From assembly GCF_001262605.1 (NCBI RefSeq), contig NZ_LGTC01000001.1:5768001-5832000 (forward strand): a stretch of DNA of 64,000 nucleotides, given 5' to 3'. The notes under the pieces were generated by a model, which saw nothing but the letters and a program-made list of their open reading frames with translations, was not told the origin of the DNA and searched no databases. Made by a program: the position numbers and the translations under genes. This document shows positions 47,314 to 56,585 of this stretch, in pieces. Each line of letters starts with the position of its first letter. The stretch's first letter is position 1. The DNA is from Pseudobacteroides cellulosolvens ATCC 35603 = DSM 2933 (GTDB lineage: Bacteria > Bacillota > Clostridia > Acetivibrionales > DSM-2933).

Positions 47314-48123
47314 TTATGCATTATACCGTCTCTTATTTCTCTCTTCAAGTACGGTATCAAGAGCATCTGCCTCGTTTATGACGGTTTCAATTCTCTCGAG
47401 CATCTCTTCAGACTCCAAGCTGGATATTATCTGCTGCCTGTACATAGCAACCATGCTCTCCATATAGTCAAGCTTGGCACTTATTTTTTCCAGCTCAAGC
47501 CTTTCGTTTTTTATTTTATCAATCATTTTTTGATCCATTTCGATGGCTCGTTTTATATCTTCTGCAACACTTGTATTTGCATTGAATGTAAGCTTTCGGT
47601 TATTGGCATTAACCCTGTTAACTATATCTGATATATTAACATTTGAAAGCTCTTTGCTTCTTATAGCAAAATTTATCAAAAGTTTTAAATAGGTAAGTAA
47701 AAGGTTTAATGTCTGCTCAACAATTTTGCCCTTAAGATAACTTTTTTCTCCATTCTTATATGAATTGAGAATGTCAGTTCTCTGATCCATTACCTTTTTA
47801 AGTCTTGCATAATAGGCAGAGTTTAAATGCCTTTTTGCTTCGTATGCCAACTGGACACATTTCTCGTTTAATTCTCTAAGGAGTCTTTTTTTCTCCTGTG
47901 CACTTACCTTATCAAAGAATGTTTTACTGTTTAGACTCTGCAGCACCAACGCTATGTAAATGACTGCAGAGGCACCTAATCCGGCAGGTATAGCAATATT
48001 CTCTCCAATACCCGTCAAATGATTAAATTCCCCATATCCAGCAAATGTAGCAAATGCTAAAAGTACAGGGATACTTATATTCCTAAAATTAAACAATGCC
48101 TTGGTAAATAGCTTACGTTTCAT
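47314..48123 (-). CDS. Membrane coiled-coil protein downstream of pspA
   Basis: 269 aa. Two hydrophobic helices near the N terminus (about 15-31, 46-62), then a long cytoplasmic helical region with heptad patterns (about 75-130 and 190-255). Family not recognised. It follows pspA by 89 bases on the same strand, after the AAA ATPase gene, so it may anchor the PspA/AAA system in the membrane. ATG 48123 has no close ribosome site; GGAG lies 18 bases upstream, so the start may be non-standard. Confidence 0.78.
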   Translation of the reverse strand: MKRKLFTKALFNFRNISIPVLLAFATFAGYGEFNHLTGIGENIAIPAGLGASAVIYIALVLQSLNSKTFFDKVSAQEKKRLLRELNEKCVQLAYEAKRHLNSAYYARLKKVMDQRTDILNSYKNGEKSYLKGKIVEQTLNLLLTYLKLLINFAIRSKELSNVNISDIVNRVNANNRKLTFNANTSVAEDIKRAIEMDQKMIDKIKNERLELEKISAKLDYMESMVAMYRQQIISSLESEEMLERIETVINEADALDTVLEERNKRRYNA

Positions 48124-48212
48124 AATAATTTTATGCTTATACTCCTATCCCGGAAAATAAACTTCAAACATATTGTTTGCAAAATACAATCCTGCAATTC
48201 AACATATACGCA

Positions 48213-48941
48213 TTAATTGGATGTTTTGTTTTCATTCTTTTCCTTGACTTCAAATCCCTGATCCCCTGCAAGCATGGCTTCTGCTCTGGCTTTTGCCCTT
48301 TCTCTGGCAGAGTTCATATCCAATCTCTTTATCTTCATTTCTGTATTGTCAGAATTTAAGGATTCTACTGCATTGGCTCTTGCAGTCTTCTTATTAACGA
48401 TTTCCCTTGCTCTATCCATGCTGTCATTAATGCTTCCTACCCTAGTATTTCTTGAAGAGTACTTTGCATTAACTGAGTTTATATTTTCTCTTAAAGTAGC
48501 CATTTTTGCCTGTGACTTCAATGTCTTGAGCTCATTAAGCTTCACAGACATTTCTGATTCGAATATCTTGAAATCTTCCCTAATACGTGCTACTTCAACC
48601 ATCGCATTATCATAGGTAGCCTTATGTGTTTCATAGGTAGTCTGAAGCTCTTCTTCCTGTACCAGGAGTTCAACTAAAATGTCCATATCCCCTTGCCTTT
48701 GAGCTGCTTCTACCCTTGCTTTAACAGCATTAAGATTTTTCTCTGAATTTTTCATTTCTATTTTTATAAGTTCTGCATTTGTCTGAATTTCAATTATCTG
48801 TTGTTCTGCTTCTTTCCTTGCCTTATCCACCTGGTTCTTTATATCTTCAAATAGTAACTCCGGATTTCTTTCTTCCATGTTTCCTACAAACATTCCGAAA
48901 AAACCTCTAACCATAGCCCCAAGCCTACTGAACAATCCCAT
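48213..48941 (-). CDS. pspA: PspA/IM30 family membrane-stress protein
   Basis: 242 aa, almost wholly helical. Amphipathic N-terminal helix (MGLFSRLGAMVRGFFGMFVG) for membrane binding, then NPELLFEDIKNQVDKARKEA and long coiled coils. PspA, IM30/Vipp1 and LiaH belong to the ESCRT-III superfamily and form rods or rings that protect or remodel membranes. AAGGAGG ribosome site. The AAA ATPase gene lies upstream with a palindromic repeat in the 232-base gap; the coiled-coil membrane gene follows. Confidence 0.92.
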   Translation of the reverse strand: MGLFSRLGAMVRGFFGMFVGNMEERNPELLFEDIKNQVDKARKEAEQQIIEIQTNAELIKIEMKNSEKNLNAVKARVEAAQRQGDMDILVELLVQEEELQTTYETHKATYDNAMVEVARIREDFKIFESEMSVKLNELKTLKSQAKMATLRENINSVNAKYSSRNTRVGSINDSMDRAREIVNKKTARANAVESLNSDNTEMKIKRLDMNSARERAKARAEAMLAGDQGFEVKEKNENKTSN

Positions 48942-49078
48942 ATTTTATTGCCTCCTTAAAATTCTTATATAATATTAATTTATAACAAATTACAGCGATT
49001 GTAAACCCTAATTAAGATACGATATTTATAGCGTTTTGTTTGATAATTTTGAAAAAAATTTTTATTAATCATCACTTA

Positions 49079-49177
49079 GTGATACTTCAAATATAACTTC
49101 CGCTATAAATTTCGCTCATGTATTGACTTAACTCGTCAACACCCGCTCAAAAGCGTAAGTAATATTTTAATCATCAC
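49079..49177. repeat. Dispersed palindromic element, copy C
   Basis: ATAACTTCCGCTATAAATTT, CGCTCATGTATTGACTTAAC, TCGTCAACACCCGCTC, ends GTGAT / ATCAC. Fills the gap between the AAA gene and pspA; its end includes the TGA stop (49174-49176) of the AAA gene. Confidence 0.85.
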
Positions 49178-50808
49178 TTACCTAATGCAATACCTTCGTC
49201 AATGACCTCTTCATTATCCAGCATATCCTTATATTTATCAGACAAAAGATCTTTGTCATCGCATTCCTTGATAGCTAAAAGTGTCATAAATTCAACCTGT
49301 TGAGTACTTGGTCTGCACCTTTGGAGAGCCTCGAACAGTATATCGCTTGTTATTACGGTGTCTTCCTTTTCATCTTCATTTGCCAGTTCATAAGCCTTTC
49401 TCACTACCGCCTCTATTTCAGCACCAGTATAGTTCTCCGCCTTCTTTGCGTAAGGAACAAAATCCTCAATGTCTGTTTCAAACTTGTACTTCATCATCAT
49501 TATCTTAAAAATTTCAGCCCGTTCATTATCTTCTGGAAGGAGAATTGGTATCTTTTTATCAAACCTTCCTGCCCTTTTAAGTGCAGCATCCAATAGGTCA
49601 GGCCTGTTGGTAGCAGCTATAAATATTACTTTTCCTCTATTATTTGTATTACTGGTGAACTGCAAAAATTCACTAAATATATTTCTGCTTACACCATTTT
49701 CTTCGTTATCTCCTCTTCGAAACGCCGTATCAATTTCATCCACAAATACTATAACTGGCTGCTGTGACTGTGCACCAAGAAGGCTCTTTTTGAAGTTCTT
49801 TTCACTCTCACCCACATATTGGCCTAAAATTCTGGACATATCAATTTTAACACAGTTAAACCCGCTCGCCTTCGCCAATGCATTTACGAGAAGTGTCTTT
49901 CCCGTACCGGAAGGACCACATAGAAGTATCCCCATGGGAACTCTTCTTAAGTCACCCTTCTTTATTGGATTTATAATATTTTTTAGAAGGTAATTCTTGG
50001 CCTTTTCCATACCGCCAATATCCTCAAATCCGATCTCCGGATAAATAAACTCAAGAACATCACCATATTCCTTTTTAAGGACAGAGTGCTTCTTTTCCTT
50101 GATAAACTCAAAGCTAACCGGCACATCTTCTGCCTCAGCCTTAAGCTTTATATCTTTAATGGATTTCTTATTTAATCCTGATGACAGCTTGGCAAACTCA
50201 TCCATGGTAACATCACATTTAACCGCATCTTCTTTAAGAAGGTACTCTATATATTCCTTTCTTTCCTGTTCTCCCGGCAGCTCCACAATAATAGGCTCAA
50301 CTCTGTACGAAGACTTGAATATCTCTTTGCTAACATCTGCCAGATTGTCTGCCATCATAAATACCGATGACCCCACGCTGGAAATTTTAGAGTCTACTGA
50401 CCAGCCGCTAATCCATATCAAAGCTGAACGCTCTTCAAAAGAAAGGCTGCCTACATCTCCAGAAGGTATTATCTTCTCTACATGATCAATAAAAATAGCC
50501 ATTTTCGTATTTTTAAGAGCTTTATCTATATAGGGAAACAGCTTGGATGGCATCAACCTGTATTGGCCTGCCAACTCGTTTGAAGTAATTTTATTAAATT
50601 CCCTCTCCATTCCCGGGTCAAAAAATGTAAGACCTCTTGAAATATCATAAAAGGCAATAATTCCAAAATTTCTCTGCTTCAAAAACTCCTCATAGAGGTA
50701 CCTTTCAATATTCCTATAATTATCTACAATATCCCTGACATTGAAATAAAAAAGGAATTCGTGCGAAATTCCTGCTTTATATCTGCTCAAAAACTCTTTA
50801 TACCACAT
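49174..50808 (-). CDS. Two-module AAA ATPase (CDC48/Ycf46-like)
   Basis: 544 aa. The N-terminal module (about 1-225) looks like an AAA domain without a Walker A; only a Walker-B-like MAIFIDHVE remains. The C-terminal module (about 255-500) is a classic AAA: GPSGTGKT, VFVDEIDTAF (Walker B), AATNRPDLLDAALKRAGRFD (sensor 1 and arginine finger). This degenerate-plus-active pattern recalls Ycf46-type and Vps4/CDC48-type unfoldases. Its stop codon lies within a palindromic element. It is upstream of pspA, so it may remodel PspA polymers as Vps4 does ESCRT-III; that role is inference. Confidence 0.85.
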   Translation of the reverse strand: MWYKEFLSRYKAGISHEFLFYFNVRDIVDNYRNIERYLYEEFLKQRNFGIIAFYDISRGLTFFDPGMEREFNKITSNELAGQYRLMPSKLFPYIDKALKNTKMAIFIDHVEKIIPSGDVGSLSFEERSALIWISGWSVDSKISSVGSSVFMMADNLADVSKEIFKSSYRVEPIIVELPGEQERKEYIEYLLKEDAVKCDVTMDEFAKLSSGLNKKSIKDIKLKAEAEDVPVSFEFIKEKKHSVLKKEYGDVLEFIYPEIGFEDIGGMEKAKNYLLKNIINPIKKGDLRRVPMGILLCGPSGTGKTLLVNALAKASGFNCVKIDMSRILGQYVGESEKNFKKSLLGAQSQQPVIVFVDEIDTAFRRGDNEENGVSRNIFSEFLQFTSNTNNRGKVIFIAATNRPDLLDAALKRAGRFDKKIPILLPEDNERAEIFKIMMMKYKFETDIEDFVPYAKKAENYTGAEIEAVVRKAYELANEDEKEDTVITSDILFEALQRCRPSTQQVEFMTLLAIKECDDKDLLSDKYKDMLDNEEVIDEGIALGK

Positions 50809-50931
50809 AATTCTATCGGCCCCTGTAATGTTGTTTTATTTGATATTAATACTACCATATAAAAGTGTTAACTGCAACGAAATAATGGTGCAGCCTCAAC
50901 CATTATTTCGTTATTTTGAGCCAAATTACCA

Positions 50932-51393
50932 CTACATTTCCAAACCTATATTTATCTCAACCTTACCGCATCCGGTGTTCATTTCCAAGCAAATTGTTTC
51001 AACTGAGCTTATTATGAAATAAATATCCTTTCCAAATATGAGAGAAGGTGGTGTTAGGTCAATTGTCAAGCCATTCTCAGATAGAATACCACATGCAGTT
51101 CCCGTTACCATATTTGTTAATTCGCTAATGGCACTTCTTGAAAGTGCATCCATTGTCTCCACTGGCTCTCCCATCATCATTGCAGATGCAATTTTCTTAG
51201 CCGTCTCCTCCGAAAAGGAATATGCAATATTTCCCCTTGCTCCTCCAATAAGTCCAATAACCGATGTTATGTCCATATCAACATGCATCTTTTCTTTCTT
51301 TTTGAGTCCGCTCTTAGTTACATCGCTTATCCCGAATTCTCCAAGTACTTTAACCAATGCCTGCAAAAACGGATTAATATATTTTATGTCCAT
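50932..51393 (-). CDS. cheX: CheX-family CheY phosphatase, copy 2
   Basis: 153 aa CheX/CheC-like. The phosphatase helix motif ExxN is present (E91, N94 in SELTNMVTGTA). CheX removes phosphate from CheY, resetting chemotaxis signals. Follows another cheX with two bases between, so translation is coupled. The pair is not in a che operon; the CheA/CheW/CheY set is elsewhere. Confidence 0.85.
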   Translation of the reverse strand: MDIKYINPFLQALVKVLGEFGISDVTKSGLKKKEKMHVDMDITSVIGLIGGARGNIAYSFSEETAKKIASAMMMGEPVETMDALSRSAISELTNMVTGTACGILSENGLTIDLTPPSLIFGKDIYFIISSVETICLEMNTGCGKVEINIGLEM

Positions 51394-51395
51394 AA

Positions 51396-51872
51396 CTATC
51401 TACTCCTTTCGAAGGCAATATTGAACTTAAGCTTGCCATATTGTGTTGTACAGTTTATCGACTGGGACGAAATCTTTGGGATGCATATAACAGGGTTATT
51501 ACCTGCAAAAACTATAGGTGGAGCTAATCTAAGTTTCAGTTTCATACTGTTGTTTAACTGGGTAATTCCATCCCCAGCTATAATATTATTGAGCTCAGAA
51601 ATAGTGGCAAGAACCATATCGTCCTTTACAGATGCAAAAGAATCTCCATTTATGTTTTGTGCAATTGTAAGGGCAAGCCCAGGCTCCATATCAATAAGCA
51701 GTCTCCCTACAAATAATCCTGAAAAAGTAATTATTGAAGAAACACCATAGGAGACAATATCATCATTTTCTCCATAAAACTCACCATCATAGCTTACTGA
51801 TACGCTACTCATCTGGTAAAAGATATTTTTGATACTGCTTAAAAAGGGTGCAGTCAATTCCGTTATATTCAT
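51396..51872 (-). CDS. cheX: CheX-family CheY phosphatase, copy 1
   Basis: 158 aa. Same fold as its downstream neighbour but clearly diverged; motif SELNNIIAGDG gives E93 and N96 for the ExxN catalytic pair. First of a two-gene unit. The two may form a heterodimer or act on different CheY proteins, consistent with several chemoreceptors in this window. GGAGG-type ribosome site (GAGGCTTAACTC) before ATG. Confidence 0.82.
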   Translation of the reverse strand: MNITELTAPFLSSIKNIFYQMSSVSVSYDGEFYGENDDIVSYGVSSIITFSGLFVGRLLIDMEPGLALTIAQNINGDSFASVKDDMVLATISELNNIIAGDGITQLNNSMKLKLRLAPPIVFAGNNPVICIPKISSQSINCTTQYGKLKFNIAFERSR

Positions 51873-52067
51873 GAGTTAAGCCTCCTGTATTATAACTTAT
51901 TATCACAATATAATAATTATCGTCTTTTTATGTATTTTTATTTAATGGTTAATATAACAACTGTACCATGGCTTGAAATGAATATTTTTTCATTATTAAA
52001 GGCAAAATAAAAGGAGATTACTAAACATAATATTACAATTCTTTGTATACGATAAAGGAGATTATAA

Positions 52068-52274
52068 ATGGAAACCGTAAACTTTAATGTTCCGTCATTA
52101 TCATGTAGTGCATGCACCGGTAAAATAACTGAAGATTTAAAAACCTTAAAAGGAATAAAAAATGTTGACACCGATCTAAAGTCACAGATGGTTAAAATAG
52201 ATTACAATCCAGATGAAATAAAGCCACAGGATATCAAGAGCCAGATATACCAAATGGGATTTGAAGTTTTCTAA
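52068..52274 (+). CDS. Heavy-metal-associated domain protein (CopZ-like)
   Basis: 68 aa, one HMA ferredoxin-like fold: VPSLSCSACTGKITEDL carries the CxxC metal site (Cys in SCSAC), though with SxxC spacing typical of copper chaperones. The rest, KGIKNVDTDLKSQMVKIDYN, is standard. It probably binds copper or another soft metal in the cytosol. No P-type ATPase or CsoR gene is adjacent. AAAGGAG ribosome site. Followed by a repeat and terminator. Confidence 0.85.
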   Translation: METVNFNVPSLSCSACTGKITEDLKTLKGIKNVDTDLKSQMVKIDYNPDEIKPQDIKSQIYQMGFEVF

Positions 52275-52278
52275 TAAC

Positions 52279-52361
52279 AAAATCACTTGCGATTTTGCAA
52301 CCTTGATTGATGTCGTAAAAGATTGCAGCATGTGTACATCATAATTTCCTAAACATTAACA
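52279..52361. repeat. Second dispersed repeat, copy 1
   Basis: Starts AAAATCACTTGCGATTTTGC and ends TACATCATAATTTCCTAAAC-ATTAACAA; matches 60145-60230 with a shared 17-mer TACATCATAATTTCCTA. Confidence 0.6.
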
Positions 52362-52400
52362 ATGAGGTGATTTCGGTTATCAGAAATCACCTCATGTTTT
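52362..52400 (+). terminator. Terminator after CopZ-like gene, overlapping end of gntR gene
   Basis: ATGAGGTGATTTC (52362-52374) and GAAATCACCTCAT (52383-52395), perfect 13-base arms, then GTTTTTC. The convergent GntR-type gene ends inside the hairpin. Confidence 0.8.
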
Positions 52401-53064
52401 TCATTGATTTAACAATTGCTTCTTTTTGGTTTTCTATGTGTGCATATGCAGCCTTTTGTGCTTTTTCTCCATCTCTTGAAGTTATAGCTTCAAATATCTC
52501 AATATGCTCCTTAACCAGGTTACCGGGAGTACTGAAATCCTTTGTATACATAATTCTGAATCTGTGGACCTGTTCTCTTAAATTGCTTACCAGCTGCATG
52601 AGTTTATCATTCCTTGATGACCTATAAATAGCCTCATGAAACTCTACATCTTTTTTTATCATATCCTGGAAATTGCCCTTTTCTACGTTTTTGGCAAACT
52701 GGGCTTCTATTGTTTTAAGATCTTTAAGTTCATCATCTTTTATTCTCGAAGCAGCCAAAAATGCTGCCTCACCGTCCAATGCCGCCCTTACCTCTAAAAC
52801 ATCCATTATGTCCTTCATAGAAAGGCCAGAAACACTTGCACCTTTTCTAGCGGTCATTAGTACCCATCCTTCAAGTTCAAGCTTTCTGATTGCTTCCCTT
52901 ACAGGCGTTCTGCTAACCCCCATTTTTTCTGCCAGCTGAACCTCCATGAGCCTCTCTCCAGGCTTCAATTCACCCGTTATGATTGCTTCTCTCAATGTAT
53001 CAAAAATCACATCTCTGAGTGGCTTATAATTATTTAAATTTATTTTAGATAATTTGCCCTGCAT
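52387..53064 (-). CDS. GntR-family regulator with FCD domain
   Basis: 225 aa. Winged helix-turn-helix 15-75 (LAEKMGVSRTPVREAIRKLE) followed by an all-helical FCD ligand domain (FadR-type): VRAALDGEAAFLA, DVEFHEAIYRSS and HIEIFEAI, with the metal-binding Asp/His set. It usually senses organic acids. ATG 53064 lies one base after the ispE stop, with ribosome site GAGGAG inside the ispE end, so it is coupled to ispE. It occupies the position of purR in the Bacillus ispE region. The target genes are unknown. Confidence 0.87.
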   Translation of the reverse strand: MQGKLSKINLNNYKPLRDVIFDTLREAIITGELKPGERLMEVQLAEKMGVSRTPVREAIRKLELEGWVLMTARKGASVSGLSMKDIMDVLEVRAALDGEAAFLAASRIKDDELKDLKTIEAQFAKNVEKGNFQDMIKKDVEFHEAIYRSSRNDKLMQLVSNLREQVHRFRIMYTKDFSTPGNLVKEHIEIFEAITSRDGEKAQKAAYAHIENQKEAIVKSMKNMR

Positions 53065-53065
53065 A

Positions 53066-53932
53066 TTATTGCATCTCCTCATTAATTGTTTGTGTAAGAA
53101 TACAATCCCACCTGTTATTTTTCATGGATTCATATGCTTTCTGTGCCTTTAGCTTGTCCTCAAATATTCCAAAAACAGTAGGTCCGCTTCCGCTCATCAT
53201 GCTTCCAATAGCTCCATTTTGAAGAAGCCTTTTTTTAATCTCTGATATAATAGTATATTTTACTTCAGTTACTGTTTCCAATACATTCTTCATATTGGCT
53301 GCTACAGCCTTCAAATTTTTATTTCCTACAGCTTGGATAATAAGCTCTGTATCAGGTCTATCCACAACCTTTTCAAGCTTTAAATTGTTATACACAAAGG
53401 CTGTTGATACACCAATATTAGGTTTAACCAATATGATGTCCACACCATCAAATGGAGAAAGCCTGGTTAAAGTGTCCCCTATTCCCTCTGCAAGCATGGT
53501 CCCTCCAAATATGCAATACGGAACATCCGCACCAATTTTCTTACCCAGTCTGGCAAGGTCATCCAAAGATGCACCCAAATCATATAAGCTGTTTATACCC
53601 TTTAATACAGCAGCGGCATCTGAACTTCCACCTGCCAGACCTGCTGCAACAGGAATCATTTTTTTTATATTTATATTTATACCGGTTTTTATGCCATACT
53701 CATCCATTATAAGCTTGGCTGCTTTATATGCAATATTGCCTTCTCCCTCAGGTATATAAGCACTATTACAATCAATCTTTATCTGGCTGTCTGTCTTCTC
53801 AATACTAACCAGATCATGAAGCCCAAGTGTCTGCATAACCATCTTTAAGTCATGATAACCATCTTCTCTTTTTCTTAAGACATCAAGAGAAAGATTAATT
53901 TTAGCCCTGGCTTTATACTCAACTCTTTCCAT
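53066..53932 (-). CDS. ispE: 4-diphosphocytidyl-2-C-methyl-D-erythritol kinase
   Basis: 288 aa GHMP kinase of the MEP isoprenoid pathway; phosphorylates CDP-methylerythritol. N-terminal KARAKINLSLDVLRKREDGYH, the ATP motif PVAAGLAGGSSDAAA, and GSGPTVFGIF near the C terminus. The frame is open to 54067, but ATG 53932 has GAGG five bases upstream and gives the family length. Follows sipL, with a terminator between. Confidence 0.95.
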   Translation of the reverse strand: MERVEYKARAKINLSLDVLRKREDGYHDLKMVMQTLGLHDLVSIEKTDSQIKIDCNSAYIPEGEGNIAYKAAKLIMDEYGIKTGININIKKMIPVAAGLAGGSSDAAAVLKGINSLYDLGASLDDLARLGKKIGADVPYCIFGGTMLAEGIGDTLTRLSPFDGVDIILVKPNIGVSTAFVYNNLKLEKVVDRPDTELIIQAVGNKNLKAVAANMKNVLETVTEVKYTIISEIKKRLLQNGAIGSMMSGSGPTVFGIFEDKLKAQKAYESMKNNRWDCILTQTINEEMQ

Positions 53933-54017
53933 TTTGACCTCAATATAGGAACGAATTCCTTTATAAAAATTTAACAAGCAAATAATATTATATACAAAAT
54001 ACAATCTTATTTCAACA

Positions 54018-54050
54018 AAAAGTGCCTGATTCAATATATTCAGGCACTTT
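54018..54050 (-). terminator. Terminator of sipL-like gene
   Basis: AAAGTGCCTGA / TCAGGCACTTT arms; on the minus strand the hairpin is followed by TTTTTGTT. Confidence 0.8.
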
Positions 54051-54129
54051 CCCCTTTTATTATGCATAAACTATTTGAATAAGAGCTTTTCAAAAAATAC
54101 ATTATTCAAGTATTTTTTGTATAATATCA

Positions 54130-55704
54130 TTAATTGCAAACAATCATTTGAGGAATAATTATTTGTTGACCCGGAAGTATTGTATCCTTCTCTCCGATAT
54201 TATTAAACCGTTTAATTTCTTCTATAGTTGTAAAATATCTTTTTGCAATTTTCCAGAGGTTATCACCCTGCTGAGTGTAATAGATAGTCATACTGGGTCT
54301 GCGGCTTTTCTTGTTTTCTTCAATGCTATTCTCTGATGCCGATACCATAAACGGTACTGTCTGCTTATTCAAGCCTATAATATTTAAACCTATCGCCATC
54401 CTTATTTCCACTTCACTCACAGATACAACACTATAGTTATAGTGTTCAACATCCATTGTCACATCACACTTCATATCAGGCTTCATGCCTTTTATATCCA
54501 GATTCTGTCTAAACGGTATTTCCTGCTGAAAACATGATACAGGATCTTCAGTATTATTGGATACATAAAGCATATTAACCTTTATAAATCCTTCAACAAC
54601 TGCCTTATCTTCCAATATTCTAAACTCACTTAAGATAGGGCTGCACATAACATTGAATACTTCAGATATATCCGGACTTTCCTCATTTATTGCGATAGTG
54701 TCCTTTAGAATAATTTGACTTTTATTTTCCATTACTGAATCTTCAACCATTAACGATTCCTTTTCAAATTCAATAATAGTTTGAGGCGTATAAGCATCCG
54801 AAATAACCGACATGCTTTTTCTCTCATAGCATCGTCCGCTTACTTCGAGAGATACTTCCCCATTTATGTATCTTAGCTCTCCATCGCTGTCTTCTCCAGC
54901 TTCAAACCTATAGTCGATTATATCATAATCCACGACACAGCTTGAGTTTTCTCCGGCACCTTCAATATCAATTTGCTTTGAGAAGGGAACCTCATGCTCC
55001 ATGGATTGGAAACTTCCCAGCTCATCATCAGCAATGTAAAGTGTTGAAATATTAAGCTCGCCTTTAACGTTTATTTTATTTTCAGAAACCTTATAATCCT
55101 TATTGCTTATTTTTATGTCATTCCTTAAAATTTCTTTAATTGCCGGTTTTCCAGACGGAACTTCAAGACTGTCTTCAACAAGGATATCTGCTTTATTATA
55201 TCCAATATAATTATTTATGTTTACATTTTCCTTTAAAACCTGAATGTCTTCATACCCTTTTAAATCGCATATAACCTCTTTATCTGCCTCATTAAGGAGT
55301 TTTACATCAATCTTCAAAATCGATTTCAAATTGGCTTTTCTGCCGTTTAAAAGCGTATATTCGATGTGCTCAATCTCTCCCTTTACTAAAGGTATCATTC
55401 CTGCTCTTGCATTAGATATGCTGATGTCACTATTAAAAGGTGCATTGGTATTAATGCTCTTTATGCTTGAGTTCTCATCGTCTGAAATGTACAGTATCTT
55501 GTACTTAATAGTTCCAGATATATTTATTCTGTCGTTTGATATATCTGTGCTGGTAATAGAAATTTCACCGTCTAATAACAAAATTCTCATTATATCCGGT
55601 TTTACATCGGGTACTATCACGTCATTTTCTACAACGGTTTGTATCGATTCCTCATTAACCGAATCAATAACCCTAAAAGATTCCTTTACAGTATCAAGAG
55701 ACAT
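54130..55704 (-). CDS. sipL: DUF3794 + LysM spore morphogenesis protein (SipL-like)
   Basis: 524 aa. Three repeated SPOCS/DUF3794 domains (each with a VPDVKPDIMRIL-, VPSGKPAIKEIL- or NEESPDISEVF-type start), then a C-terminal LysM (IYYTQQGDNLWKIAKRYFTT, GQQIIIPQ). Same architecture and length as SipL of Clostridioides difficile, which uses its LysM to bind SpoIVA and build the coat. The veg-sipL-ispE order matches clostridia, with sipL where Bacillus has sspF. Expected expression is in the mother cell. Confidence 0.9.
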   Translation of the reverse strand: MSLDTVKESFRVIDSVNEESIQTVVENDVIVPDVKPDIMRILLLDGEISITSTDISNDRINISGTIKYKILYISDDENSSIKSINTNAPFNSDISISNARAGMIPLVKGEIEHIEYTLLNGRKANLKSILKIDVKLLNEADKEVICDLKGYEDIQVLKENVNINNYIGYNKADILVEDSLEVPSGKPAIKEILRNDIKISNKDYKVSENKINVKGELNISTLYIADDELGSFQSMEHEVPFSKQIDIEGAGENSSCVVDYDIIDYRFEAGEDSDGELRYINGEVSLEVSGRCYERKSMSVISDAYTPQTIIEFEKESLMVEDSVMENKSQIILKDTIAINEESPDISEVFNVMCSPILSEFRILEDKAVVEGFIKVNMLYVSNNTEDPVSCFQQEIPFRQNLDIKGMKPDMKCDVTMDVEHYNYSVVSVSEVEIRMAIGLNIIGLNKQTVPFMVSASENSIEENKKSRRPSMTIYYTQQGDNLWKIAKRYFTTIEEIKRFNNIGEKDTILPGQQIIIPQMIVCN

Positions 55705-55750
55705 AATTTAATCCTCCTCAAAGCTTAATATATAATAACAGCCAACCATA

Positions 55751-55859
55751 AGTCACTTAAGGCTTGATTGAAATATTACTTCACGTTTTGAGCGTGTGTT
55801 AACGAGTTAAGTTAACACGAAAGCGAAATTATACGGGAAGTTATAATTTCAAAATGACT
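55751..55859. repeat. Dispersed palindromic element, copy D (inverted orientation)
   Basis: Begins AGTCACTT and ends AAAATGACT. Reverse complement gives ATAACTTCCCGTATAATTTC, then TTAACTTAACTCGTTAACAC and GTGAAGTAATATTTCAATCA. Occupies the 364-base gap between sipL and veg. Confidence 0.75.
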
Positions 55860-55981
55860 AATCAAATTTGGAATGTGCTTAAGAATAACTAAAATAATTT
55901 AGTCATTTCTGATTAATGTATATTAAAACTTTTGAGAATATATGATAATTTTTTTATTCTTATATTACTAATGGATTAATT

Positions 55982-56035
55982 TTTTCAAGAATATAAAAAG
56001 GCCGGATTGATCCGGCCTTTTTATATTCTTGAAAA
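55982..56035. terminator. Terminator downstream of veg
   Basis: Perfect 25-base arms (55982-56006, 56011-56035; core AAAAAGGCCGGA / TCCGGCCTTTTT), four-base loop. T runs within the arms let it work in both directions. Confidence 0.88.
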
Positions 56036-56068
56036 GTAATTGCAATTATTTTAATACCTATAGCAACA

Positions 56069-56335
56069 TCAGCTGACTTGAATTCTCTTGTTGTCCTTGC
56101 AAACTACCAACTCAACTGCTTTTGTCAATATATCCGTATAACTGTATGATACTCTTCTGGTAGCTTCGTATTCATTTTCAAACTTTACTATGAAGATGCT
56201 GGAATAGGTGTTTTCAAGTACGCCTTCTCTTATAAACGTCTTTTTTCTTCCTTTGTTCGCTTTTAATTGAACTTTTTCGCCTATGCAGGTTTCAATATCC
56301 CTTTTAATCTGAAACAAATCACCCTTCTCAATCAT
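56069..56335 (-). CDS. veg: Veg family protein
   Basis: 88 aa. Starts MIEKGDLFQIKRDIETCIGE, then basic KANKGRKKTFIREGVLE and the SH3-like end VSYSYTDILTKAVELVV. Bacillus Veg stimulates biofilm formation and germination outgrowth and is driven by one of the strongest known vegetative promoters; a perfect sigma-A promoter is also seen here at 56364-56392. The order veg, sipL, ispE is conserved in clostridia. Soluble. Confidence 0.92.
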   Translation of the reverse strand: MIEKGDLFQIKRDIETCIGEKVQLKANKGRKKTFIREGVLENTYSSIFIVKFENEYEATRRVSYSYTDILTKAVELVVCKDNKRIQVS

Positions 56336-56363
56336 TTAATCACCTCATCTTCTGTTTGATATA

Positions 56364-56392
56364 ATTATATCACAAATAAAAAATTTTGTCAA
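56364..56392 (-). promoter_or_regulatory. Consensus sigma-A promoter of veg
   Basis: On the minus strand TTGACA (56392-56387), 17 bases, TATAAT (56369-56364), both perfect, about 30 bases before the ATG. Confidence 0.9.
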
Positions 56393-56585
56393 AAAAATAT
56401 ATATTATAACAGGGATTTTTTATTTGTGTCAAGTACTTTTTTAAAACAGAACATTTATTCTAATTTTATCAAACACATTTGTATCCTTTTGTTCTGTTTC
56501 TATGGATACCTATGTTGATTATCCTATTGTTTATATAACAACGCTTATCGCGACAATCTCCTGTGTATGTGTATAAATATATACA

